64,000 bases of DNA from JAWKTV01 sp041398905 (lineage in GTDB: Bacteria; Planctomycetota; Planctomycetia; Planctomycetales; Planctomycetaceae): the NCBI GenBank assembly GCA_041398905.1, contig JAWKTV010000004.1, positions 1 through 64,000 on the forward strand. Direction: 5' to 3'. Under the pieces are notes generated by a model. It saw only the letters and a program-made list of their open reading frames with translations. It made no database searches and was not told the DNA's origin. Below are positions 40,550 to 49,381 of this stretch, piece by piece (within the stretch, counting starts at the first letter, position 1; the number at the start of each line of letters is the position of its first letter). The position numbers were made by a program, and so were the translations under genes.

Positions 40550-41149
40550 ATGTCGGCTCCCCTGTGGTTGCTGCTGGTGTCTCCAGTGGTCGATACCTCG
40601 ACGATTAGGTTGCCGGAACTCCGCCCGGCAGTCGTGGCTTGGACCGCGGACGACTTGGAGGAGCATGTCCGTAAGACGATCCTGCGGGTGAAGGACCGGA
40701 CCCGATACGATGCGGCAAGGGATGTCCCCGAGCTGATCCTGTGGTACGGTGCCGTCCAGCAGTCGGAAGTGTTGCCGCGGGCCGAGCGAGTCAGGCTGAG
40801 CAAGCGGCTCGACTATTGGATCGAAGAGTCGCATGAGCGGCTGATACGCGATCGGGCGGTGCTGTTAAAACAGTCGCGGCAGCAGATGCACGCGGCGAAG
40901 CTCACGGATTCGACACGGTCGAACCTCAATAACGGACTCTCGCTGCAAGGTGGTGCCGCGGAGGCTCGGAACGTGCAGCAACTGATCGACCTGATCGAGA
41001 TGACGATCCAACCGGACTCCTGGGTCAACGCGGGCGGTCGCGGGAGTATCGGCTATTATTCTCCGCAGCACCTGCTGGTCATTCGCAACACCCAGCAGGC
41101 GCATCACGAGATCGGCGGTCTACTTCAAGTCCTCGGAGCACAGCAGTGA
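40550..41149 (+). CDS. Small protein of unknown function coupled to PhyH gene
   Basis: A 199-residue protein; ATG 40550 follows AGGAG with good spacing. The N-terminus (SAPLWLLLVSPVV) could be a short hydrophobic signal. The middle is charged and helical; the C-terminal 50 residues (QQLIDLIEMTIQPDSWVNAG then YYSPQHLLVIRNTQQAHHEI) resemble the short repeated element of planctomycete secretin-like proteins. The stop codon overlaps the next start (GTGA), so it is translated together with the PhyH-type gene. Function unknown; a role in secretion is only suggested by the resemblance. Confidence 0.78.
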   Translation: MSAPLWLLLVSPVVDTSTIRLPELRPAVVAWTADDLEEHVRKTILRVKDRTRYDAARDVPELILWYGAVQQSEVLPRAERVRLSKRLDYWIEESHERLIRDRAVLLKQSRQQMHAAKLTDSTRSNLNNGLSLQGGAAEARNVQQLIDLIEMTIQPDSWVNAGGRGSIGYYSPQHLLVIRNTQQAHHEIGGLLQVLGAQQ

Positions 41150-41943
41150 TCGAGTCTCTTCCACACGAGTGTGACGCGTTTTCCCGGGACGGCTACGTGA
41201 TTGTTCGCGGACTCCTCAGTGCCGAAGAGGTGTCGCGACTGTCGGCGATCGCTCGGGCTGACAAAGCGCTCGCGGAGTCAACCTATGGTCGACAGGATGC
41301 GTCCGGCCTGCCGGTCACCCTCGCCGTTCGCAACGAGCTGCGAGACGACCTGTACAGCACGATTGTCCGCAGCCGCCGCATCGTCGATCGCATGACGGCC
41401 TACCTGGACGACGAGGTCTATCACTGGCACCACAAGCTGATCTTGAAGGAGCCTCGCGTCGGCGGTGCGTGGGAGTGGCATCAGGATTATGGGTACTGGT
41501 ATCACAACGCCTGCCTGCGGCCAGACCTGGCGAGCTGCCTGATCGCAATTGACCGCGCGACGAAGGCGAACGGTTGCCTGCAGGTACTGAAGGGTACGCA
41601 CCATCTTGGCCGAATCGATCACGGAAAGACCGGCGACCAGACCGGGGCCGACATGACGCGCGTCAACATCGCGATGGAGCGGCATGAACTCGTGCATGTC
41701 GAGCTGGAGCCGGGCGACGCCGTGCTGTTCCACTCAAATCTGCTGCATCGCTCGGACCAGAACCGCAGCGACGATCCCCGCTGGGCACTGATCTGCTGCT
41801 ACAATACCCGCACGAACGATCCCTGGCAGGAGACCCGGCACCCACGGTATTCACCGCTGGAGGCGTGCGATGATTCGCGGGTTACGGCGATCGCCGAGCG
41901 TGACTATACCGCCATGATGGCGACGTTCGCCCCCCAGGCTTGA
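41146..41943 (+). CDS. Phytanoyl-CoA dioxygenase (PhyH) family protein
   Basis: A 265-residue Fe(II)/2-oxoglutarate-dependent dioxygenase. The iron facial triad is visible as His-x-Asp in EWHQDYGYW, with the distal His in LFHSNLLHRSD; an Arg in DPRWALICCYNTR is placed to bind 2-oxoglutarate. These enzymes hydroxylate diverse small molecules; the substrate cannot be read. GTG 41146 overlaps the preceding stop, and the PfkB gene starts 13 bases after the stop at 41943, so 40550-42898 is probably one operon. Confidence 0.93.
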   Translation: MIESLPHECDAFSRDGYVIVRGLLSAEEVSRLSAIARADKALAESTYGRQDASGLPVTLAVRNELRDDLYSTIVRSRRIVDRMTAYLDDEVYHWHHKLILKEPRVGGAWEWHQDYGYWYHNACLRPDLASCLIAIDRATKANGCLQVLKGTHHLGRIDHGKTGDQTGADMTRVNIAMERHELVHVELEPGDAVLFHSNLLHRSDQNRSDDPRWALICCYNTRTNDPWQETRHPRYSPLEACDDSRVTAIAERDYTAMMATFAPQA

Positions 41944-41956
41944 GGAGTTCCAGAGC

Positions 41957-42898
41957 ATGAGTCTGGATGTGCTGTGCCTCGGCCTGATCGTCGCCGATCA
42001 TGTCTGTGCGCCGTTGCGGCGGTTCCCACCGCCGGGCGGGCTGGAGATGACCGAGCGGCTCGAGCTGACGATCGGCGGCTGCGCGGCGAATGTCGCGGTC
42101 GACCTGGCGAAACTTGGTATCCGTGTCGGCATCGGCGGTCGGGTCGGTGACGATGTGCTGGGCCGATTCGTGGTCGACCGACTTCGCGAGCAGCACGTTG
42201 ACTGCACTGCGGTGAGCGTGTCCGTCACGGCGCAAACGGCCGCCACGCTCGTCGTCAACGTCGCCCACGAGGATCGCCGTTTTCTCCATGCGGCCGGTGC
42301 GAACGTCGAGTTCACGGGCCGTGAGATTCCCAAGTCGCTGCTGACCTCGTCGAAGATCGTGTACGTGGGCGGTATCGGGCTGAACCCGGCCCTGTCGGGA
42401 GCGGAGGTGTCGAGGATGTTTCGGCAGGTCCGTGCGTCGGGCCACACGACCGCGCTCGATGTCGTGATTGGCGACCCAGTGGAGCTGCCGGCGATGCTTC
42501 AGGAAGTGCTGCCACACACCGACCTGTTTCTCCCGAATAACGACGAGGCGGAGGCGATCACCGGACTGAAGACGCCGCGCGAACAGGCCCGCCGCTTTCG
42601 CGAATGGGGCGCGAGGGCGGTCGTCATCACCCAGGGAGCGAATGGTGCGCTGTTGAGCGTCGGCGACGACTGGCTGGAGGCGGCGGCTGTTCCGGTGACG
42701 TGCGTCGATGGCACCGGCGGCGGAGACGCTTTCGTGGCCGGCTATCTGCATGGACTGCTGCAGGGAGCCGACCCCGCGAGCTGTCTGATGTACGGGACCG
42801 CGATGGGGGCCAGTTGTGTCCGCTCGATGGGTGCGACCACTGGCGTCTACAACCGGGAGCAACTCGAAGCAGCGGTCCGGGCTCTCGCAGTCCGTTGA
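41957..42898 (+). CDS. PfkB-family carbohydrate kinase
   Basis: A 313-residue ribokinase-like sugar kinase that transfers phosphate from ATP to a sugar in the cytoplasm. The first PfkB signature (LTIGGCAANVAVDLAKLG) and the second (DGTGGGDAFVAGYLHGLL), with the catalytic Asp, are present; the second deviates from the usual GAGD by Gly-Gly-Gly-Asp. Overall length and order are normal. It is the third gene of the 40550 operon. The sugar is not identifiable. Confidence 0.94.
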   Translation: MSLDVLCLGLIVADHVCAPLRRFPPPGGLEMTERLELTIGGCAANVAVDLAKLGIRVGIGGRVGDDVLGRFVVDRLREQHVDCTAVSVSVTAQTAATLVVNVAHEDRRFLHAAGANVEFTGREIPKSLLTSSKIVYVGGIGLNPALSGAEVSRMFRQVRASGHTTALDVVIGDPVELPAMLQEVLPHTDLFLPNNDEAEAITGLKTPREQARRFREWGARAVVITQGANGALLSVGDDWLEAAAVPVTCVDGTGGGDAFVAGYLHGLLQGADPASCLMYGTAMGASCVRSMGATTGVYNREQLEAAVRALAVR

Positions 42899-43054
42899 GA
42901 CCGTGATCCGATGCACGTGACAATTGCCGCAGCTCCACGAGCGGTCGCGGCTCTTGGAGCGTCGAGCGCCGCAGGAGTCTTCGTCGGGCCTCGTCACACG
43001 GGCCAGACGTGGCGAAAACATTTCTCACCCCGAACACCCAGGAAGGATCACGCG

Positions 43055-43717
43055 ATGAATGTCGAACTCTGGACGGCGGTGGATCGCTACCTTGCCAATC
43101 ACTGCGGCCTGCACGACGACTCACTCGATGCCGCGCTCGCTGACAGCCAGCGAGCTGGCCTGCCGGAGATTCAGGTTTCTCCAACCCTGGGCAAGCTGCT
43201 GAATATGCTGGTCGCCACGATGGGGGCCCGGCGGGTGCTTGAGGTGGGCACGCTCGGCGGGTACAGCACGATTCAAATGGCCCGTGGGCTTCCGGCCGAC
43301 GGATTTCTGTTGTCGCTTGAACTGGAGCAGAAACACGCGGATGTGGCCCGGACCAATATCGCCCGCGATGGGTTGGCGGACCGGGTCAAGATTTGTGTCG
43401 GTCCGGCGATCGAATCGCTCCAGGAATTGATCGACACCGGCGCCGCGCCGTTCGACTTCGTGTTCATTGACGCCGACAAGGCCAGCACGGCGGACTACTT
43501 CGCCGCGGCGTTGCGTCTGACCCGGCCGGGGAGTTTGATCGTGGTCGACAACGTCGTGCGGAAAGGAGCCGTTGCGGACGCGAACAGCGACGATCCCAAT
43601 GTGCAGGGGATTCGCAGGTTCTTCGAATTCGCCAAAGCCCTGCCCCGCCTCGACATGACAACCCTGCAGACGGTGGGCTGCAAAGGGCACGACGGCATCG
43701 CAGTGGTCCGCGTGTGA
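43055..43717 (+). CDS. SAM-dependent O-methyltransferase
   Basis: A 220-residue class I methyltransferase of the catechol/caffeoyl-CoA O-methyltransferase type. The SAM-binding start VLEVGTLGGYSTIQMA, the metal-binding FVFIDADKAS, and LIVVDNVVRKG are all recognisable. ATG 43055 follows AGGAAGG. It methylates a hydroxyl group of an unidentified aromatic or similar substrate using a divalent metal. The 156-base gap from the PfkB gene makes co-transcription possible but uncertain. Confidence 0.94.
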   Translation: MNVELWTAVDRYLANHCGLHDDSLDAALADSQRAGLPEIQVSPTLGKLLNMLVATMGARRVLEVGTLGGYSTIQMARGLPADGFLLSLELEQKHADVARTNIARDGLADRVKICVGPAIESLQELIDTGAAPFDFVFIDADKASTADYFAAALRLTRPGSLIVVDNVVRKGAVADANSDDPNVQGIRRFFEFAKALPRLDMTTLQTVGCKGHDGIAVVRV

Positions 43718-44250
43718 TAACGCGAGAGTGCGGTTGGCGGCGGACGAAGGTGTTGGCGGCGCGAGCAACTGTCCGGGTCGTCAGAGTCCCGCAGTCTCGC
43801 TGGCGGATTCCGCTTTTGACACAGGCGGACCGCGCGATAGAATTTCAGACGTCTGCTGCACAGGCCTGCTCGCAAGTGGGCCACTTGAGCGGAATCCAGC
43901 TTCACTGGCATCGTGTTCGCCGTCCTTACGGACGGCTGTTTCGCGCCGGATCGAGGAGGCTGTCGAGCCGCGTCTGGACGTGAAGTGCGTCGCGGGTCGA
44001 GAGGACGTCGCGAACTGATGAGCGACGCGCCGATTCCCGATCGTTCGCGATGCTCAATCTCCCCGAAGGAATGCCGTCCTTTCATTCGTGGAGGTCGAGG
44101 AGCGCATGCCGAGGCGGCGAGTAGCGGCGACGGGAAACCTTCCCGATCGTCGGTACGACGCCGCCTTCAGGGTCTGCGCCGTGACGCCAGTGAGAATCTT
44201 TGCTGTTCGAGTGTTCGCGAATCGGACGGAGTCGCGTGGAGGAATTTGTC
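43718..44250. other. Intergenic, no gene seen
   Basis: 533 bases before the first tatA. Several short open frames exist, all Arg/Ser-rich and without family pattern. Probably regulatory space for the tatA gene. Confidence 0.45.
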
Positions 44251-44412
44251 ATGTCAGCGTTTGGTCCGGCTCAGTTGATGATTCTGGCTTTGGTGGCGTT
44301 GTTGCTGTTCGGGCGACGGCTGCCCGGAGTGATGCGTTCTCTTGGAGAGGGGGTCCGGGCGTTCCGGGAGGAAGTGCGGAACGTCGAAGGTTCGGTACGC
44401 GAGGATGCCTGA
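44251..44412 (+). CDS. tatA: Twin-arginine translocase subunit TatA (first copy)
   Basis: A 53-residue protein: one N-terminal helix (QLMILALVALLLFGRRLP) ending in the Phe-Gly hinge, then an amphipathic helix (VMRSLGEGVRAFREEVRN). This is the minimal TatA/E layout, oligomerising at the membrane to let folded Tat proteins cross. ATG 44251 follows GGAGGAA with good spacing; the frame extends upstream but those residues precede the ribosome site. It lies about 340 bases before a second TatA. At least one Tat substrate, the oxidoreductase at 24409, is in the window. Confidence 0.92.
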   Translation: MSAFGPAQLMILALVALLLFGRRLPGVMRSLGEGVRAFREEVRNVEGSVREDA

Positions 44413-44749
44413 ACGACGGTCCGCGTCGCCATCGCGGTACTCTGTAGATCGTGATCGCGGCGGGGACTGCGTGACGGAAGCGTCGACCTTAGCGTGCGCG
44501 GTCGTCGGTCAGGGCGGCCGCGCACGGCTTCCGGGGGCGTACCGCCCGCTAGAGTCCGATGTACGGATGAGAGCCGTCGCGGCGGGGCGGCGTTCGATGT
44601 GGAAAAGTATTGGCCGTTCCGCTGGCGTCGCCAACGGGACAGGCGATAATCTGGAGATGAGTCTGTCGGCGATTGACGCTGGCGGCGCGGATCGTGAAGG
44701 GGACGGGCGACGAGGTGTCGGCCGTCGGAGCTTTTCGAGGGTGAATCAC
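44413..44749. other. Spacer between the two tatA genes
   Basis: 337 bases with no convincing gene or hairpin. Confidence 0.45.
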
Positions 44750-45061
44750 ATGTTGGCTTTTCTGCCGGGTGGCGTCGGGCCGTTCGAGATGATGATGTTC
44801 GGCGTTATTGCGCTGTTGCTGTTTGGCAAGCGATTGCCCGAGGTCGCGCGCAGCCTGGGCAAGGGGATGACCGAGTTCAAGCGGGGCATTCGGGGGGTCG
44901 AGGACGAGTTCAAGTCAACGATGAATACCCGCCCTCGAAGCCAGCCGGCCCGGCGTCCGGACCCTGTCGATGACGAACGCGAGGAGTGGACGGCCCCGCC
45001 GTTCGAGCCGCCGACATCGGCCCCTTCGTCAGCCGCCGATCGGGACGATGCGGGGCATTGA
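44750..45061 (+). CDS. tatA: Twin-arginine translocase subunit TatA/TatB (second copy)
   Basis: A 103-residue protein with the TatA helix (EMMMFGVIALLLFGKRLPEVA), the amphipathic helix (SLGKGMTEFKRGIRG) and a Pro/Arg/Asp-rich C-terminal tail of about 50 residues, longer than in the first copy. GAGG precedes ATG 44750 by several bases; an in-frame GTG lies nine bases earlier. The Phe-Gly hinge and helix order favour TatA; the longer tail leaves room for a TatB-like role. No tatC is seen in the window. Confidence 0.9.
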   Translation: MLAFLPGGVGPFEMMMFGVIALLLFGKRLPEVARSLGKGMTEFKRGIRGVEDEFKSTMNTRPRSQPARRPDPVDDEREEWTAPPFEPPTSAPSSAADRDDAGH

Positions 45062-45336
45062 TCGGGCAACGCTCGACCAGGCCACGGAGATCTCGACGGC
45101 AGCGACGCTTGTCACCAGCGAAGGAAGCGCGATACTGCGTTGCCGTATGTTGGTCGAGATGGCATCTGAGACATCAACGGCGAGCGACGGCCGTCGCATG
45201 AAGCCGGCATCTCGTGCAGCGACGGCATCCGGGAGTCGATTCGAGTTGGGAATTCCGCTGAAACTCGATCCGCGTTCGTCACTTCCGCGCGAATGGCAAC
45301 CTCCACACCTACGTTTGATTCGAGACGGTAACAGGC

Positions 45337-46351
45337 ATGATCCGCGTGGCGATTCTGGGAGCGACCGGTTACACGGCGTTCGAACTGTTGAAGATTCTGC
45401 TGCGGCACCCCCAGGCGGAAGTCACGGTCGCCACCAGCCGCCAGCCGGGGACCCGGCTGACCGACGTCCACCCCGCGGCTCACCGGCCGCACGCAATTGC
45501 TACTGGAGGAACTGTCAGCCGAGCAAGTGGCCGAGCGGGCCGATGTCGCCTTTTGCTGTCTGCCGCATGTCGCCAGCATGGAAGCCGTGCCCGGGTTGCT
45601 GAACGCCGGCCTGAAGGTTATCGACCTGAGCGCGGACTATCGCCTGAGCGACCCGGGCGTCTATGAGCAGTGGTACGGGCACGTGCATACCGACCCGACT
45701 CGTCTGGGGAGCACGGTATATGGCCTGCCCGAACTGTTTCGGGACAAGATCCCGCCGGCCGATCTGATCGCCAACCCGGGGTGTTACACCAGCACTTCGA
45801 TCCTGGCGCTGGCACCGTTGCTGTCGGCGAAGCTGATCGAGCCTGCGGGGATCATCATTGACGCCAAGAGCGGCGTTTCGGGCGCGGGTCGCACGCCGAA
45901 GTTGAACATCCTCTACTGCGAGGCGAACGAGGCGATCTCGGCGTACAGCATCGGTAATCACCGGCACACACCGGAGATCGAACAGGTGCTGCGCGAAGCG
46001 ACGGGCGAGCCTGTCGACGTGATCTTCACACCTCACCTGACCCCGATGGATCGCGGGATCCTCGCGACGATCTACGCGACGCCGCGCGTCGATACGCTGA
46101 CGCAATCCAAACTGCTCGACAAGCTGCGCGACTTTTACCGGGACGCACCGTTCGTGCATGTGGTTGAGCATCTGCCGTCGACAAAGCATGTCGCCGGGAC
46201 CAACGAGTTCCACGTGACGGCCCGACTGGTGCGGGGCAAGGTGCTGCTGGTCGCCGTGCTGGACAACCTGCTCAAGGGGGCGGCCGGAGTCGCGGTGCAG
46301 AACTTCAACCTGATGTGTGAGCTGGAGGAGACGCTCGGCCTGCTGGTGTGA
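45337..46351 (+). CDS. argC: N-acetyl-gamma-glutamyl-phosphate reductase ArgC (one frame break)
   Basis: The third step of arginine biosynthesis, reducing N-acetylglutamyl phosphate with NADPH. The N-terminus (VAILGATGYTAFELLKILLRHP) is the Rossmann start; after a break near 45480 the frame continues to VIDLSADYRL, the active-site Cys region (ANPGCYTSTSILAL), GVSGAGR, and the C-terminal HVTARLVRGKVLLVAVLDNLLKGAAG. The 1015-base span is one base off a multiple of three, pointing to a single indel. No other arg gene is adjacent. Confidence 0.95.
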
Positions 46352-46427
46352 CCAGTCCGGCATCGACCGTTCCTTGGAATGAAGTGTCTGACGCCGATTT
46401 CACGATGACTTCGCAGGAGTTCCGAGG

Positions 46428-47537
46428 ATGCCGGCACCAGCCACACACTCGCCGACGGTGCTGTGGTGGAGCCGTTCCGGCCGGGAGTACTCGCGCAACC
46501 GGATCGTCCGCGACTCGTTCTTGCGCCTTGGCTGGACGCTGGTGGACTTCGCCCCGCTGGTGAGCCTGACGGCGGACTTGGAAGCGTCGCTCAGACGGCT
46601 GCCAACGCCGGACCTGGTGTGGGTGCCCTGCTTTCGCCAGCGGGACGGAGCCGCTGCGGTGCGCTGGAGTCGACGGCGCGGCTCGCCAGTCGTGTTCGAT
46701 CCGCTGATCAGCGCGTACGACAAGCAGGTCTTCGAGCGGCAGAAATTCGCGGAAACGTCGCGGTCCGCGCGGCGGCTCAAGCAGTGGGAGGCTGCGCTCA
46801 TGCGGCGGTTTGACCGCGTCATCGCTGATACCGACTGCCATGCCGCCTTCTTTTATGAGGAATTCGGCGTGCCGACGTCGGCCTTGTGCGTCATACCGGT
46901 CGGGGCGGAGCAGGGGCTGTTCACGTCCCAGGCGGCCGGTGTGAACACTGGTCCGGTGCGCGTGATGTTTTACGGCAGTTTCATCGGCCTGCAGGGGCCG
47001 GAGGTGATCGCCGCCGCCGCGCGGCTGACGCCGGAGCTGGACTGGACACTGATTGGCGATGGGCCACTGAAGTCACGGTGCGTCGACATCGCGGGCGACG
47101 CCAGAAACGTACGGTTCATCCCGTGGATTCCCTATGAGGATCTGCCGGCTGCGATCGGCGTGGCGGAGATTCTGTTGGGGGTGTTCGGTGAATCGCGCAA
47201 AGCGGGACGGGTGATCCCGAACAAGGTGTTTCAGTCACTCGCCTGCGCCAGGCTGGTCGTCACACGACCGTCGTCGGCGTATCCGTCCGAACTCGTGAAC
47301 GCCGGACTCGCTGGAAGCGGCTTGAGCTTCATTGAAGCGGGTCAGCCCGAGCGGCTGGCGAGCGAGTTGCGTGAACTGGCCGCCCACCGCAACGAACTCG
47401 CCGCGGCGCTCGGCCTCCAGGCACGCCAATCCTACGAGCGATACTTCTCAGAATCGTCGATCGATCAGGCAGCTGCAGGGCGTGCTGCGATCGTTGGCGC
47501 TGCCGATTCCCCGTCGCGTCGACAAGACGGTGACTGA
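46428..47537 (+). CDS. Glycosyltransferase (GT4-like)
   Basis: A 369-residue protein with the two-domain organisation of GT-B glycosyltransferases: an N-terminal acceptor half, then ALCVIPVGAEQGLF, VMFYGSFIGLQGPEVI and the nucleotide-sugar half (LDWTLIGDGPLKS, IPWIPYEDLPAAIGVAEILLGVFGES, VIPNKVFQSLACARLVVTR). It probably transfers a sugar to a polysaccharide, lipid or small molecule in the cytoplasm or at the membrane. It begins 77 bases after argC. The acceptor cannot be read. Confidence 0.88.
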   Translation: MPAPATHSPTVLWWSRSGREYSRNRIVRDSFLRLGWTLVDFAPLVSLTADLEASLRRLPTPDLVWVPCFRQRDGAAAVRWSRRRGSPVVFDPLISAYDKQVFERQKFAETSRSARRLKQWEAALMRRFDRVIADTDCHAAFFYEEFGVPTSALCVIPVGAEQGLFTSQAAGVNTGPVRVMFYGSFIGLQGPEVIAAAARLTPELDWTLIGDGPLKSRCVDIAGDARNVRFIPWIPYEDLPAAIGVAEILLGVFGESRKAGRVIPNKVFQSLACARLVVTRPSSAYPSELVNAGLAGSGLSFIEAGQPERLASELRELAAHRNELAAALGLQARQSYERYFSESSIDQAAAGRAAIVGAADSPSRRQDGD

Positions 47538-47878
47538 TGGACTCGCGACGAACGGTCCGTGACAGTCGCTCTGACCTCCGGAGTTGATCGACCAGTATCG
47601 ACGTTGAGCTGGGTTTGGCTGAACGACGATGGCGGGCTCGGTGTGCCCCGAGCCGCCCGAACCTCTCGGCCGGGCGAAGTGGCCGAGTCTGATGATGTGC
47701 GGTCGCCGTGCCGGATGTCTGGCAGAGTGCCGGGGCGCGACGGCGGCTTTCGGTCCAACACCTCTTTCAGGTCGAGCGATCGGGATGACGCCTCAGCTCA
47801 CAACTCCGTCGCCGACGACACTCGCCGCGATTGACCTGACGGGGTGACTGCGCGAGGCAATCGCCGCTGGAGGTTCGA
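47538..47878. other. Convergent intergenic region
   Basis: 341 bases between convergent genes; no gene and no strong terminator hairpin noticed. Confidence 0.45.
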
Positions 47879-49048
47879 TCACGCCAGGCTGCTGGAAGTG
47901 ATCTGAGCGAACGCTTCGATTGTGGCTGCGATGTCCGCTGCTGACGTGAACGGGCCGGGGCTGAGGCGGACGGTCCCGCCCCGTTCGAGCGTGCCGAGCA
48001 CCGCGTGCATCCGCGGCGCACAATGGAGGCCGGCACGGACCTCGATCCCAAACTCGCTGTCGAGCAGGGCCGCCAGTTCGCGAGGATCGTAACCATCGAC
48101 CGTCAGACTCACGACTCCGGTGCGCTCGCGAATGTTCGCGGGACCGTCGATGCGGAGTCCCGGCAGCGGTGTCAGGCCAGCGATCAACTGCGTCACCAGT
48201 TCTTGCTCGTGGGCGCGGATCGCCTCGACGCCGGTCTCCAGCAGCCAACCGAGCGCGGCATCGAGTCCAACGAGGCCCGGGGCATTCTGGTTGCCGGACT
48301 CGTAGCGCTCGGGTAACCCGATCGGCTGGGTGACCGCTTCGCTCGATGTCCCCGTTCCGCCCTGACGCACCGGCGCGAGTTCCGTTTCGTTGCCCTCGGC
48401 AACGTAGAGAATGCTGGTGCCCAGCGGCCCCAGCATGCCTTTGTGCCCCGAGCAGGCCAGGAGATCGACGGCGAGAGCGGATACGTCGATCGGCAGATGT
48501 CCCGCCGACTGCGCGGCGTCCACCAACACTTTCGCCCCAGCGGCATGGGAGAGTTGGATGACTTCGTCGATTGGCTGAATTGCTCCAGTCACATTCGACA
48601 CATGGTTGACGATCACCAGCCTTGGTTGATCCGCAAGCTCGGAACGGAGCGAATCAAGCTCGATCACGCCGTCCGGTCGAGAGTCAATGAATCGCGTCTG
48701 CACGCCGTGACTCGCTCGGAGCGATTCCAGCGGTCGCAGGACGGAATTGTGTTCGGTGTGCGTGGTGACGACCCGGTCACCCGCCCGGAGCAATCCGTGA
48801 ATCGCGAGGTTGAGGGAATCGGTGCCGTTGAAGCCGAACACGATCCGTCGGGAATCTGGAGCACCCAGTAGCTCGGCGGCCCGCCGTCGGCAGCGGTCGA
48901 CGATCCGCCCCAGTTCCATGCCCTGCCGCGTTCCCGACCGGCCGACCGCAACGCCGGATTCCCGCTGCCAGCGATCGACGGCATCGTAGACACCTCGTGG
49001 CTTGGGCCACGAGGTGGCGGAGTTGTCGAGATAGATGCGGGCAGACAT
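47879..49048 (-). CDS. Cysteine desulfurase-like class V aminotransferase
   Basis: A 389-residue PLP enzyme. ATG 49048 (MSARIYLDNSATSWPKP) gives the normal start with the family N-terminus; the frame is open further upstream but lacks resemblance. The PLP lysine is in SGHKGMLGPLG, the His-rich HTEHNSVLRP loop binds the cofactor, and a Cys in RAGLHCAPRMH sits where the catalytic Cys occurs in the IscS/SufS superfamily. It could mobilise sulfur from cysteine; the closest match by eye is the single-gene cysteine-desulfurase family found outside isc/suf operons. No scaffold gene is adjacent. Confidence 0.92.
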   Translation of the reverse strand: MSARIYLDNSATSWPKPRGVYDAVDRWQRESGVAVGRSGTRQGMELGRIVDRCRRRAAELLGAPDSRRIVFGFNGTDSLNLAIHGLLRAGDRVVTTHTEHNSVLRPLESLRASHGVQTRFIDSRPDGVIELDSLRSELADQPRLVIVNHVSNVTGAIQPIDEVIQLSHAAGAKVLVDAAQSAGHLPIDVSALAVDLLACSGHKGMLGPLGTSILYVAEGNETELAPVRQGGTGTSSEAVTQPIGLPERYESGNQNAPGLVGLDAALGWLLETGVEAIRAHEQELVTQLIAGLTPLPGLRIDGPANIRERTGVVSLTVDGYDPRELAALLDSEFGIEVRAGLHCAPRMHAVLGTLERGGTVRLSPGPFTSAADIAATIEAFAQITSSSLA

Positions 49049-49381
49049 GCGGACAGCACAGTTGAAGGTGCGGCAACGACAGAGTTCCGCTGACCCCCGA
49101 GAGCTGGCGGAAGCAGCGGCAACAATGGGCATTGTTTCAGGCCGGCAACGTCGCATGCAACGTTGCGGGGAACAGCGGCGGCCCGAACCGACCAATGTCT
49201 GAAGCGGCTCGCCCCGGTGCGGAATCGCGGTCGTTCGATGGCGCGGCGGAGGTGAAGCTGTCAATACGGGAACTGGAAACGAGCGGGTCGATGTCAGTGA
49301 ATTGCCGGTAACCCCTCTTTCCTGAACCGCCACGATCTGTTATTCCACGCAGACCACGATTCGGCGAAAAGGACTCCGCCC
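49049..49381. other. Divergent intergenic region
   Basis: 333 bases between divergent genes with no gene seen; promoters for both are expected. Confidence 0.45.
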
